A stretch of DNA of 64,000 nt from Ramlibacter sp. (GTDB lineage Bacteria > Pseudomonadota > Gammaproteobacteria > Burkholderiales > Burkholderiaceae_C), in contig JAUYOG010000019.1 of assembly GCA_030695945.1 (NCBI GenBank), forward strand, positions 1-64,000, in the 5' to 3' direction. Of the stretch, positions 1 to 7,937 are shown piece after piece (within the stretch, counting starts at the first letter, position 1; each line of letters begins with the position of its first letter). The notes beneath the pieces are model-generated. The model was not told the origin of the DNA. It saw only the letters and a list, made by a program, of their open reading frames with translations, and made no database searches. A program made the position numbers and the translations under genes.

Positions 1-59
1 GGGGCGAAATCAAGGAGGAGTGAGCGGGCGCTCGCCCGCGAGCGGGGGACATTCGCCCC
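1..59. repeat. Intergenic palindromic element, copy A (cut by the window edge)
   Basis: The first 8 bases (GGGGCGAA) pair with 52-59 (TTCGCCCC). Inside are the conserved blocks AAATCAAGGAGGAG and GGGGGACATT, and a central hairpin GCGGGC/GCCCGC at 24-39. The same core recurs at 45.9 and 46.05 kb. Any longer outer left arm would lie before base 1. Positions 60-104 hold no gene. Confidence 0.7.
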
Positions 60-104
60 ACAGAGCGCCCCCTCGGCCGCCCCCAAGACGCACGCCGCCG
101 ACGG

Positions 105-2312
105 CTAGGCAACCGCCTCGGCGCGCTTGAGCAGTTCTTCCAGACCCGGCTCGTTGGGGTTGCGCGGCTTGCCCGGGTGGATCACGGCCACCTGGCAACT
201 CTCCGCGGCTTCGACCAGCTGTGCGTACGTGCCGGCGTTGATGTCGGCGATGTAGGCCTGCTGGTTGGCGTTGTACGCGAACATCTTGTTGTTGATCTGC
301 GTGCACTCGTTGCACGTGGAGCAGCGCTCTGTCTCGATATATGCCTCGTCGGGATTGCGCTCGGGCTCCTCCATCACTTCGGCGACGGCAGGCGCGGCGG
401 ACGACGGCGCGGTAGTTGCCGCAGCCGGCTGCGCCGCGGCGGGCGCGCTCACCGGGGGGGCGGCTTCCGCCTCCTTGCGCATGCGCTCTTCCCAGGCCTT
501 CTGCTCGCGGGCCAGCAGCTGCTCGGCATGCGAGTTGTGGATGCCGCCGAGCTCCTGCAGGCTGTGCCACATCTCGCGGCAACGGCTGGCCTGGCGGATG
601 AGGCTTTGGGTGACCAGCACCTTCTGCAGCCGGTTCTGGCCGTCCACCATCAGCACGCTGGGCACCTTGTCGGGCAGGCCCTTGCGCTCCTTGGCCAGCG
701 TCTCGTCGACGGCGATCATGCTGCCGTTCCACTTCTCGCGCGGCACGCGCGCGAGCTGGCCGGCATAGCGGCTGTCCGCGGCGAGGAAATCGACCACGGT
801 GAAGGCGAGGTCCTGCGTCACGCCCTGGTGCTGCTCGTCCTCGTAGGCGAAGCCCTTGACCGGCCAGTCCAGGTCCACCTGCGAGTTGGCCTGCAGGCAG
901 AAGCGCGCGGCCCAGTTGGCGCCGGCGGAGGGGTCGTAGGTGAAGGCCGGGAACGCGCGGGACTCCATCGCTGCGGCGGCCATCAGGTACGGCGGCAGGC
1001 CGGCGGCTTTCGCGTTCGCGCCCGAGTACACGCTGAACAACGCGGGCCCGCGGTAGGTCACGCCCTTGTGCAGGCGATCGCGGAACTGGAACAGGTTGGA
1101 CGCGCTCGACTGCAGCACGTACACCTCGTTCAGGCCCATGGCCAGGCTGGCGAGCTGGCGGCTGCGCATGCCCGGAGCCTGCATGCCCGGCTCCGAGGTG
1201 GAATCGGTCAGGTCGTCCACCTGCAGCAGCACCTTGATCGGCAGGCCCGACGACAGGATTTCCATCAGGCGGGTGTTCTCTTGTGCGTCCAGCCCGCCGT
1301 CGGCGATGCAGACCAGGTAATCCGGGAACACGGCCAATTCGGCGGCATCGAGCCCGGCCGCGCCGTAGGCCTCGAACACGGCGTCGTGCCGCTCGGGGCT
1401 GTACTGGCCGTCGATCTCCAGGTCGGCGATCACCAGCGCGCGCGCCAGTTCCACCAGCTTCGGCAGGCGTTCGCGATAGGCCTTGAGCGCGGCGCCGCAA
1501 CTGTCGAATACGAAGCCGTAGCCCTGCACCGGCGCATCGGCTGCGCCGTCGGTGTAGAAACGCTGCGACTTGAGCACGCGCAGCAGGTCGGTGATTCGGC
1601 GCTTGCGCGCGGCGGGCATGGTCTCGCGGGGCTGGGATTTCGTCAGCAGCCGGGACATCGCGTCGAAGTCCATGGCGCTCGCGAACGCCGGGCCCATCGT
1701 GGCTTGCAGGCGGTCCGGCGCCACGCCGCGGGCGGACTTCTCGACATCGGCTTGCAGGATTGCGGACAGTTTCAGCACGAGGCGCTGCAGGCGCTGGCGG
1801 AACTGTGCCGACTTCGCTGCCTGCGCGGCCTCCCAGACGTGACGCAACAGCCGCGGCGGCAGTGCTGCATCGCAATCGGCCAGCACGCCATCGACTTTCA
1901 CGGCCGCGCGCAGGCGCCGTTGGCTTTCATCGAACGTGGCATCGCCCTGCGCCGAAATGCGCGCTGCCGCGCTCTCCCATAGCGCTGACAGGGTGCCGGC
2001 AGTGCCCGCGGCGACAAGCGTGCGAATCTCCTGCTCCAGCCGCAGGCCATGCTTGCGAATGCGCTCGGCATCGGCGCCCTGCGCCGCCTTCTCGAGCGCC
2101 TTGTCGACGAGGCCGGAGAGCGACTCGACGTTCGCCCCCGCGGCGGCCTTGCCCACGAGCACCACCGGGAAGTCGTAGCGCAGGGGGGTCAGGTCTTCAT
2201 AGCCGGCGAAGAGCGCCGGGCGCAACTCCAGCCCGTCCACGGCGTCCAGGTACTCCGCCGGCCGCCGGCCGGTCAGGAAAAATGCAACATGTGCTTGGGT
2301 GTCGGCTTCCAT
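105..2312 (-). CDS. Large protein with C-terminal ferredoxin-like cysteine motif, last gene of the 2-oxoacid oxidoreductase operon
   Basis: 735 residues. Only the C-terminus is recognisable: Cys664, Cys667 and Cys670 form CxxCxxC and Cys706 follows, the spacing expected for one iron-sulfur cluster of ferredoxin type. The roughly 600 residues before it are soluble-looking, with no signal peptide or membrane segment, and match no family I can name. An Ala/Pro-rich linker (about residues 610-650) precedes the cysteine domain. The ATG has AGGTTGAA upstream and lies 36 bases after the KorB-like gene, so it is probably the distal gene of the operon. Inference: electron acceptor or docking partner for the KorAB-like enzyme, with the N-terminal domain perhaps linking it to the Nfn-like flavoproteins. 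The operon position supports a redox role; the exact function is unknown. Confidence 0.75.
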   Translation of the reverse strand: MEADTQAHVAFFLTGRRPAEYLDAVDGLELRPALFAGYEDLTPLRYDFPVVLVGKAAAGANVESLSGLVDKALEKAAQGADAERIRKHGLRLEQEIRTLVAAGTAGTLSALWESAAARISAQGDATFDESQRRLRAAVKVDGVLADCDAALPPRLLRHVWEAAQAAKSAQFRQRLQRLVLKLSAILQADVEKSARGVAPDRLQATMGPAFASAMDFDAMSRLLTKSQPRETMPAARKRRITDLLRVLKSQRFYTDGAADAPVQGYGFVFDSCGAALKAYRERLPKLVELARALVIADLEIDGQYSPERHDAVFEAYGAAGLDAAELAVFPDYLVCIADGGLDAQENTRLMEILSSGLPIKVLLQVDDLTDSTSEPGMQAPGMRSRQLASLAMGLNEVYVLQSSASNLFQFRDRLHKGVTYRGPALFSVYSGANAKAAGLPPYLMAAAAMESRAFPAFTYDPSAGANWAARFCLQANSQVDLDWPVKGFAYEDEQHQGVTQDLAFTVVDFLAADSRYAGQLARVPREKWNGSMIAVDETLAKERKGLPDKVPSVLMVDGQNRLQKVLVTQSLIRQASRCREMWHSLQELGGIHNSHAEQLLAREQKAWEERMRKEAEAAPPVSAPAAAQPAAATTAPSSAAPAVAEVMEEPERNPDEAYIETERCSTCNECTQINNKMFAYNANQQAYIADINAGTYAQLVEAAESCQVAVIHPGKPRNPNEPGLEELLKRAEAVA

Positions 2313-2348
2313 CGTTCAACCTGTGTTGTGTTGGCTGGGCATGCGCGG

Positions 2349-3335
2349 TCAGGCCGCCTGCCGGCTCTCGCCCTGGGGCCAGACGGTGTACTTGTCCAGC
2401 TCGGTGTTGAGGCCGCTGCGGGTCCATTCGGGCGTCACGATCCGGTCGACGCCCCGCGTCTCCTCGTAGCAGGGCACGGAGGGGTTGCGGTAGAGGATGC
2501 CCACGGGGATGTCGCCCTGCGTGCTCGCGATCTCGCGGGCGCGGTTGAGGTTCATCGGGTCGTGCTCGACCTGGTTCTTGTAGATCTTCGCGATGCCGGG
2601 GCTCGGCTGCAGGCCGTCGGCGTGGTGCAGCACCTGGATGCGGTTCGGGTCCTGCATCCACGGGTCGTACAGGTCGGGCAGCCATTCGGGGCAGCGCTGC
2701 ACGATGCGCACGAACGAGAGGCCCTTGTGGTGGTAGGCCGCCTTGACGATGTCGAACAGCAGCTCGGGGATCCAGTCCACCGCCTGCGCGACGAAGGAGA
2801 CGTTCTGCACGCCCAGCGTCACGGACAGCGGGTTCAGCGCCTCCAGGTAGCTGCCCTTGGGCGTGGTGTTGCTGCGCGTGCCCAGCGGGGACGTCGGCGA
2901 GGCCTGCTTCTTCGTCAGCCCGTAGATCTGGTTGTCGTGCAGGAACACCGTGAGGTTCATGTTGTAGCGGATCGCGTGGATCCAGTGCGCCGCGCCGATC
3001 GAGCAGCAGTCGCCGTCGCCGGTGTTGACGAACACCGTGAGGTCCGGGCGCGACATCTTCACGCCCTCGGCCACCGGCAGCGCGCGGCCGTGGATGCCGT
3101 GGAAGCCGTAGGTCTTCATGTAGTGCGGGAAGCGGCTGGAGCAGCCGATGCCCGAGACGAACACCGTCTTCTCCGGGCGCAGCGCCTCGTCGCGGCAAAG
3201 CCGCTGCACCGCGGCCAGGATCGCGTTGTCGCCGCAACCCGTGCACCAGCGCGGCACGCCGCTTTGATAGTCCTCCAGCGAGAAGTGCTCATCGCACATC
3301 TGCAGCAGGCATTCCGTGGGCGACATCATGTCCAT
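2349..3335 (-). CDS. korB: 2-oxoacid:ferredoxin oxidoreductase, TPP-binding beta subunit
   Basis: 328 residues, usual length for the beta subunit. It carries the WCTGCG cysteine motif near residue 30 and the TPP/Mg motif GDGDCC (about residue 95) followed by the HDN element. With the alpha/gamma subunit encoded just upstream it should oxidatively decarboxylate a 2-oxo acid to an acyl-CoA, passing electrons to ferredoxin. The ATG at 3335 lies 2 bases after the korA stop, with GAGGGG inside the end of korA as ribosome binding site, so the two are translated together. The substrate (2-oxoglutarate, pyruvate or an arylpyruvate) cannot be read from the sequence; 2-oxoglutarate is favoured by resemblance to Kor enzymes of aromatic-degrading betaproteobacteria, which is recall, not a search. 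Confidence 0.88.
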   Translation of the reverse strand: MDMMSPTECLLQMCDEHFSLEDYQSGVPRWCTGCGDNAILAAVQRLCRDEALRPEKTVFVSGIGCSSRFPHYMKTYGFHGIHGRALPVAEGVKMSRPDLTVFVNTGDGDCCSIGAAHWIHAIRYNMNLTVFLHDNQIYGLTKKQASPTSPLGTRSNTTPKGSYLEALNPLSVTLGVQNVSFVAQAVDWIPELLFDIVKAAYHHKGLSFVRIVQRCPEWLPDLYDPWMQDPNRIQVLHHADGLQPSPGIAKIYKNQVEHDPMNLNRAREIASTQGDIPVGILYRNPSVPCYEETRGVDRIVTPEWTRSGLNTELDKYTVWPQGESRQAA

Positions 3336-3337
3336 GG

Positions 3338-5260
3338 CTATGCCCCTCTTTCCAGTTTCTTGAGTTTGTCGGCCACCACCTTGCGGATGGTGGAAGGCTT
3401 GATCGGCTGGCCCGCGACTTCGCTGAAGCAGTCGATGTCGACGAGGTAGCGCGAGCGCAGCATCGTCGCCAGCGCCGTGTAGCGGCGGTTGGTTTCGTCG
3501 ATCAGCTTGTCCTCGGGCTTGTCGCTCCAGTTGCTTTCGATGCACAGCACCTGCTTGAAGCCCGCCATGGCTTCCTTGATGCCGGGCGCCATGGGCTGCA
3601 GGAACTGCAGGTGAAGCGAAGAGACCTTGTGGCCCTGGTTGCGCAGGCCGATCACGGCTTCCTCGATCGCGCCCTTGGTGCTGCCCCAGCCGATGACCAG
3701 CAGGTCGCCTTCCGGGTCGCCGAAGATCGTCGGCGGCTTCAAGGTCTTCTGGAAAGCCGCCAGCTTCAGGCTGCGCGCGCGCAGCGCCTGCTCGTTGGTG
3801 AAGGCATCGTAGGCCACGTGGCTGTCGCGGTCGTGCGCGAGGCCGGTCACGGTGTGCATGCCGCCGGGCTGGCCGGGCTTGAAGCGGCGCGACAGGCCCG
3901 TGGTCTCGTCCCATTCGTAGGGCTTGGCGCCCTCTGGCACCGGGCTCTGGTCCACCGGGGGCGCCATCCAGCTCTCGTCGAACTTCGGCCGGGGGAAGGG
4001 CTGCTGCGAGGTGGCAAGGCCGGCATCGGTGAGGATGACCACGACCATGTTGAAGGTCTCGGCGATCCGGCGTGCGGTGATCACCGAATAGAAGCACTCC
4101 TCGATGGTGCCGGGCGCCATCACGATCTTGGGGGCGTCGCCGTGGCTGCCGAAGATGGCCGTCATCAGGTCACCCTGCTCCATCTTGGTCGGCTGGCCGG
4201 TGCTGGGGCCGCCACGCTGCACGTTCACGACGACCAGCGGGATCTCGGCCATCACCGCGAGGCCGATGGCCTCCTGCTTGAGCGAGTAGCCCGGTCCGGA
4301 GGTGATGGTGATCGCGCACTTGCCGGCGTACGAGGCGCCGACGGCAAACGCGCAGGCCGCGATCTCGTCCTCGGCCTGGTGCACGATGCCGCCGACCTTC
4401 TCGAAGACCTCGGCCAGGTAGTGCGAAGCGGAGGTGGCCGGCGTGATCGGGTACATCGCGCAGATTTCCATGCCCGAGGCGAGCGTGCCCAGCGCGAGCG
4501 CGGTGTTGCCGTTGACCACGATCTGCGGCTCGGTGGAGCGGGTCGCCGGGATGGCGTAGCAGAAGTCGAGGTTCTCGCGCGCCCACTCGGCCCCGCATTC
4601 GAGCAGCCTGATGTTGGAGTCGACGATGCTGCGGTCCTTCTTGCCGAAGGTCTGGATGATCTGGTCCGAGGCCAGTTTCAGGTCCAGGCTGAGGATCTGG
4701 CAGAACATGCCCAGCGCGAACATGTTCTTGCCGCGCTTCGGGTCGGCCACCAGCTTGCGGCATTCCTCCTCCATCGGGACTTCGTACACCTTGTAGCCCG
4801 CGGCGATGAGGCGCGCATAGGTCTCGACGTAGGAGGCGCAGATCGACGCGTCCTTGTGGGTGCGCCACATGCTCTCCAGCAGGATGATGCAGCCGGGCTT
4901 GAGCTCGTTGGCGCGCACGCGGCCGAGCAGCACCTGCTCGTTGAAGCTCACGACCAGGTCGGTCTTGTCGCCGCCGTTGGTGATCGGTCCCGAGCCGATG
5001 CGGATGCGGTTGCCGCTGGCGCCGGCCACGCTGCGCGCCGGCGGACGGATCTCGGCGGGGATGATCTCCGTCGTCCAGATGCCGTTGCCCATCTGCGCCG
5101 CGATCGAACCGAGCGACTGCCCGCATTTCTGCGCGCCCTCGCCCGAGTCGCTGATGATCTCGACGATGTGCTCCTTCAGCCGCGTCGGCGCCTTCGCGCC
5201 GGATGCGCCTCTGGGCTTCGCGGCCTCGCCGGCCGCCTTGTTCAGGATCGTTGCGTCCAT
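3338..5260 (-). CDS. korA: 2-oxoacid:ferredoxin oxidoreductase, fused gamma-alpha subunit
   Basis: 640 residues. Residues of about 30-210 correspond to the gamma domain (SGEGAQKCG near the start) and the rest to the alpha pyrimidine-binding domain (TPATSASHYL, EDEIAACAFAVGASYAG, TSGPGYSLKQE), a known gamma-alpha fusion arrangement. It pairs with the KorB-type subunit to make the CoA-dependent 2-oxo acid decarboxylase. An in-frame ATG exists at 5290, but it would overlap the preceding gene; the ATG at 5260 leaves a 19-base gap and suits the family. There is only a weak GGA ribosome site, so translation may depend on coupling to the upstream gene. No iron-sulfur ferredoxin domain is fused here, so an external electron carrier is needed. 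Confidence 0.9.
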   Translation of the reverse strand: MDATILNKAAGEAAKPRGASGAKAPTRLKEHIVEIISDSGEGAQKCGQSLGSIAAQMGNGIWTTEIIPAEIRPPARSVAGASGNRIRIGSGPITNGGDKTDLVVSFNEQVLLGRVRANELKPGCIILLESMWRTHKDASICASYVETYARLIAAGYKVYEVPMEEECRKLVADPKRGKNMFALGMFCQILSLDLKLASDQIIQTFGKKDRSIVDSNIRLLECGAEWARENLDFCYAIPATRSTEPQIVVNGNTALALGTLASGMEICAMYPITPATSASHYLAEVFEKVGGIVHQAEDEIAACAFAVGASYAGKCAITITSGPGYSLKQEAIGLAVMAEIPLVVVNVQRGGPSTGQPTKMEQGDLMTAIFGSHGDAPKIVMAPGTIEECFYSVITARRIAETFNMVVVILTDAGLATSQQPFPRPKFDESWMAPPVDQSPVPEGAKPYEWDETTGLSRRFKPGQPGGMHTVTGLAHDRDSHVAYDAFTNEQALRARSLKLAAFQKTLKPPTIFGDPEGDLLVIGWGSTKGAIEEAVIGLRNQGHKVSSLHLQFLQPMAPGIKEAMAGFKQVLCIESNWSDKPEDKLIDETNRRYTALATMLRSRYLVDIDCFSEVAGQPIKPSTIRKVVADKLKKLERGA

Positions 5261-5279
5261 GTTTGTTTTCCGTTTTGCT

Positions 5280-6776
5280 TTAGGCCACACGCACGCGCGC
5301 GAAATTGCGCTCGCTGGCGTCGATGCCGAAGAACGTGCCCGCCCCCGCTTCGTGATAACCGTGCGACGTGTCGCGGATGCCCAGGTAGGCCTTCATGCTC
5401 CGGGCCGCCTTGCGCCCCGCGCCCATGGCCTCGATCACCGTCGCGGCGCCCGTGACGATGTCGCCGCCCGCGAACACGCCGGCCACCGAAGTCGCGAGGC
5501 TGTCGTTGGTGGCGATGTAGCCCCACTTGTTGAGCTTCAGCTTGGACGTCTGGCCCATGATCGGATTGGCGTTGGTGCCGATCGCATAGACGATCAGGTC
5601 CGCCTCGAAGTCGAACTCGCTGCCGGCCACCGGCACGGGGCGCCTGCGGCCCGATTCGTCCGGCTCGCCCAGCTCCATCTTCACGCAGCGCATGCCGCGC
5701 ACCGACCCCGTTCCGTCGCCCAGCACCTCCACCGGGTTGGTGAGCCAATGAAACTCCACGCCCTCTTGCTGCGCGTGGTGCACTTCCTCGGCGCGCGCCG
5801 GCGCTTCCGTCCTTGAGCGGCGGTAGATGCAATACACCTTCTCGGCGCCCAGGCGCAGCGAGACGCGCATCGCGTCCATCGCGGTGTTGCCGGCACCGAC
5901 CACGGCCACGCGCTTGCCGATCGGCAGCGGCGTGTCGTAGGCCGGGAAGTCGCGCGCCCGCATCAGGTTGCAGCGCGTCAGCAGCTCGTTCGCGGACAGC
6001 ACCCCGTTGAGCGAGTCACCCGGGATGTTGAGCATGGTCGGGTAGCCCGCGCCGACGCCGACGAACACGGCGTCGTAGCCCATCTCGTCGAGCATCTGCT
6101 CCACGGTGAAGAGACGGCCGACCAGCGTGTTGCACTCGAACTTGACGCCGAGCGTGCGCAGCTTGTCGATCTCCGCGTCGATCACGGTGTTGGGCAGGCG
6201 GAAGTCGGGGATGCCGTACTTCAGCACGCCACCGGGCTCATGGAAAGCCTCGTACACGGTGACGTCGCAACCCGCTTTCGCCATGTCGGCCGCGCAGGCC
6301 ATGCCGGCGGGGCCGGAGCCCACCACGCCGACCTTGAAGCGCGTCGGCTGGATGTAGGGGATGTTGATCCAGCCTTCACGGATCGCCGTGTCGCCCACGA
6401 AGCGCTCGAGCCGGCCGATCGCCACGGCCTCCAGGGAATCACCCACGGTGCACACGCCCTCGCACTGGTTCTCCTGCGGGCACACCCGGCCGCAGATCGA
6501 CGGCAGCAGGTTGGTATCGGTCAGGATGTCGTAGGCGCCGCGCAGGTTGCGCTCGGTGATCTTCTGGATGAAGCCGGGGATGTTGATGCCCACTGGGCAG
6601 CCGGAGATGCACGGCTCGTCCGGGCACATCAGGCAGCGGTCGGCCTCGCGCGAGGCCTCTTCCACGTTGTAGCCGCAGGCGACTTCCTCGAAGTTCTTCG
6701 CCCGCGCCTGCGCATCCTGCTCGCGCATGGGCGTGCGCTCCTGCGGGATGGTGCGTATCGTCTTCTTCTTGGCCAT
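5280..6776 (-). CDS. NfnB/GltD-like NADPH-dependent flavoprotein with two N-terminal Fe-S motifs
   Basis: 498 residues, same family as glutamate synthase small subunit and the large subunit of NfnAB/SudAB. N-terminal cysteine clusters at about residues 48-60 (CLMCPDEPCISGCP) and 95-110 (CGRVCPQENQCEGVC), then a dinucleotide fold VGSGPAG for FAD and a second VGAGNTA for NAD(P)H with the RRS motif that contacts the NADPH phosphate. A GTG at 6785 is in frame, but the ATG at 6776 has GAGGTGA six bases before it and is the better start. There is no gltB next to it. Its partner is the SudB/NfnA-like gene 30 bases upstream, so it is more likely a ferredoxin-NADP+ oxidoreductase than a glutamate synthase subunit. 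Confidence 0.85.
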   Translation of the reverse strand: MAKKKTIRTIPQERTPMREQDAQARAKNFEEVACGYNVEEASREADRCLMCPDEPCISGCPVGINIPGFIQKITERNLRGAYDILTDTNLLPSICGRVCPQENQCEGVCTVGDSLEAVAIGRLERFVGDTAIREGWINIPYIQPTRFKVGVVGSGPAGMACAADMAKAGCDVTVYEAFHEPGGVLKYGIPDFRLPNTVIDAEIDKLRTLGVKFECNTLVGRLFTVEQMLDEMGYDAVFVGVGAGYPTMLNIPGDSLNGVLSANELLTRCNLMRARDFPAYDTPLPIGKRVAVVGAGNTAMDAMRVSLRLGAEKVYCIYRRSRTEAPARAEEVHHAQQEGVEFHWLTNPVEVLGDGTGSVRGMRCVKMELGEPDESGRRRPVPVAGSEFDFEADLIVYAIGTNANPIMGQTSKLKLNKWGYIATNDSLATSVAGVFAGGDIVTGAATVIEAMGAGRKAARSMKAYLGIRDTSHGYHEAGAGTFFGIDASERNFARVRVA

Positions 6777-6806
6777 TGCTGTCACCTCGGGATCGAATTC
6801 GAATAC

Positions 6807-7736
6807 TTAGCCACCGAGTACCTCCTCGGCGGGGTCGGGCAGGTCCAGGCCGTCGTCGCCGCGCGGCTTCGGCGCGTCGGTGGCCGAGGGCTGCGTCATG
6901 CGGCAATGCTCCGACCAGCGCTCGTGCGCCTTCTTCTCGTCGGGCGTGTAGCGGCGCAGCCGCGACATGAGGTCGTCGAAATCCACCAGGTGGCCGTCGA
7001 AGTCGGGGCCGTCGACGCAGGCGAACTTCACCGTGTCGCCGACCTTCACGCGGCAGCCGCCGCACATGCCGGTGCCGTCCACCATGATCGGGTTGACGCT
7101 GACCATCGTCTTGATCTTGCGTGCGCGCGTGGCGTCGGCGCAGGCCTTCATCATCACGGGCGGGCCGATTGCGACGACCTCGTCGATGTCGTCGTGCTTC
7201 GCCAACGCCTGCGCGATTCCGTCGGTGATCAGGCCCTTGATGCCGACGGACCCGTCATTGGTGCAGATGATGAGCTCGTCGCAGGCCTCGCGGAACTTCT
7301 CGTCCCAGAACACGAGGTCCTTGTTGCGGAAGCCCAGCACGCCGATCACGTACGCACCAGCTTCCTTGAAGCCGCGTGCCTGCGGGAACACGGGCGCGAC
7401 GCCGAGGCCGCCGCCCACGCACATGACCTTCTTGGCGTGGCTGATCGGGCTGGGGATGCCCATGGGCCCGACCATGCCGAACAGCTTCGTGCCGACACGG
7501 CACTCCTGCCTCATCTGCTGCGTGGTCTTGCCGACGGCCTGGATGACGAGGGTGATGGTGCCGCGTTCGCGGTTGTAGTCGGCGATGGTCAGGGGTATTC
7601 GTTCACCGTGCGGATTGAGCATGACGATGACGAATTGCCCGGGTTTCGCGGCTTTGGCCATCTGCGGATGGCGCACCTCGAGCAAATAGGTGACGTCGGA
7701 GAAATCCTCGCGCGCCACGATCTCGAATTCGGACAT
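6807..7736 (-). CDS. NfnA/SudB-like ferredoxin-NAD(P)+ reductase subunit with 2Fe-2S motif
   Basis: 309 residues. It has a flavin-binding beta barrel (about 1-95), an NAD(P) domain with VGGGLGVAPVFP near residue 110, and the C-terminal 2Fe-2S motif GTGMCGGCRV plus FACVDGPDFDG near residue 240, characteristic of NfnA/SudB (dihydroorotate dehydrogenase electron-transfer type). First gene of the five-gene redox operon. Known relatives bifurcate electrons between NAD(H), NADP(H) and ferredoxin; whether bifurcation occurs here is inference. A tail of about 45 residues after the core (Pro/Asp rich) is longer than in typical NfnA. Confidence 0.85.
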   Translation of the reverse strand: MSEFEIVAREDFSDVTYLLEVRHPQMAKAAKPGQFVIVMLNPHGERIPLTIADYNRERGTITLVIQAVGKTTQQMRQECRVGTKLFGMVGPMGIPSPISHAKKVMCVGGGLGVAPVFPQARGFKEAGAYVIGVLGFRNKDLVFWDEKFREACDELIICTNDGSVGIKGLITDGIAQALAKHDDIDEVVAIGPPVMMKACADATRARKIKTMVSVNPIMVDGTGMCGGCRVKVGDTVKFACVDGPDFDGHLVDFDDLMSRLRRYTPDEKKAHERWSEHCRMTQPSATDAPKPRGDDGLDLPDPAEEVLGG

Positions 7737-7858
7737 AACGTTGGTCCCGATCTGGCCCGCACTGACGCGCTTCCGTTGAGGTCAGGCTGGCATCTGCTCG
7801 ACTGCGCCACCGGCCGTCCTGCGCTGTAAAGCGCGAATGCGAAGCGCCGCCGATGGGT

Positions 7859-7907
7859 TAGGCCCGAGTATCTTCCCCGGCGCGCGGAGGCAGTTGATGA
7901 AGGTCAA
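7859..7907 (-). promoter_or_regulatory. FNR-type box with a class II promoter layout in front of the redox operon
   Basis: TTGAT-GAAG-GTCAA at 7894-7907 matches the FNR/ANR consensus TTGAT-N4-ATCAA at 9 of 10 positions. On the minus strand GATACT (7872-7867) is a possible -10 element. That predicts a start near 7859-7860 and puts the box centre (7900.5) about 41 bases upstream, the classic activating position. The leader to the first start codon would be about 125 bases. Confidence 0.55.
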
Positions 7908-7937
7908 GGAATGCGGCGCGGTGGGCCCGCACCCGGC

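Noticed and set aside
10-1875. Long Arg/Pro-rich reading frame overlapping the ferredoxin-domain gene
   Set aside because: Same strand, shifted frame, no recognisable domain, and low-complexity Arg/Gly/Ala composition typical of out-of-frame GC-rich DNA.
5280-6776. Calling the flavoprotein glutamate synthase small subunit (gltD)
   Set aside because: No gltB is adjacent, and the partner gene is an NfnA/SudB-like subunit inside a ferredoxin-linked operon.
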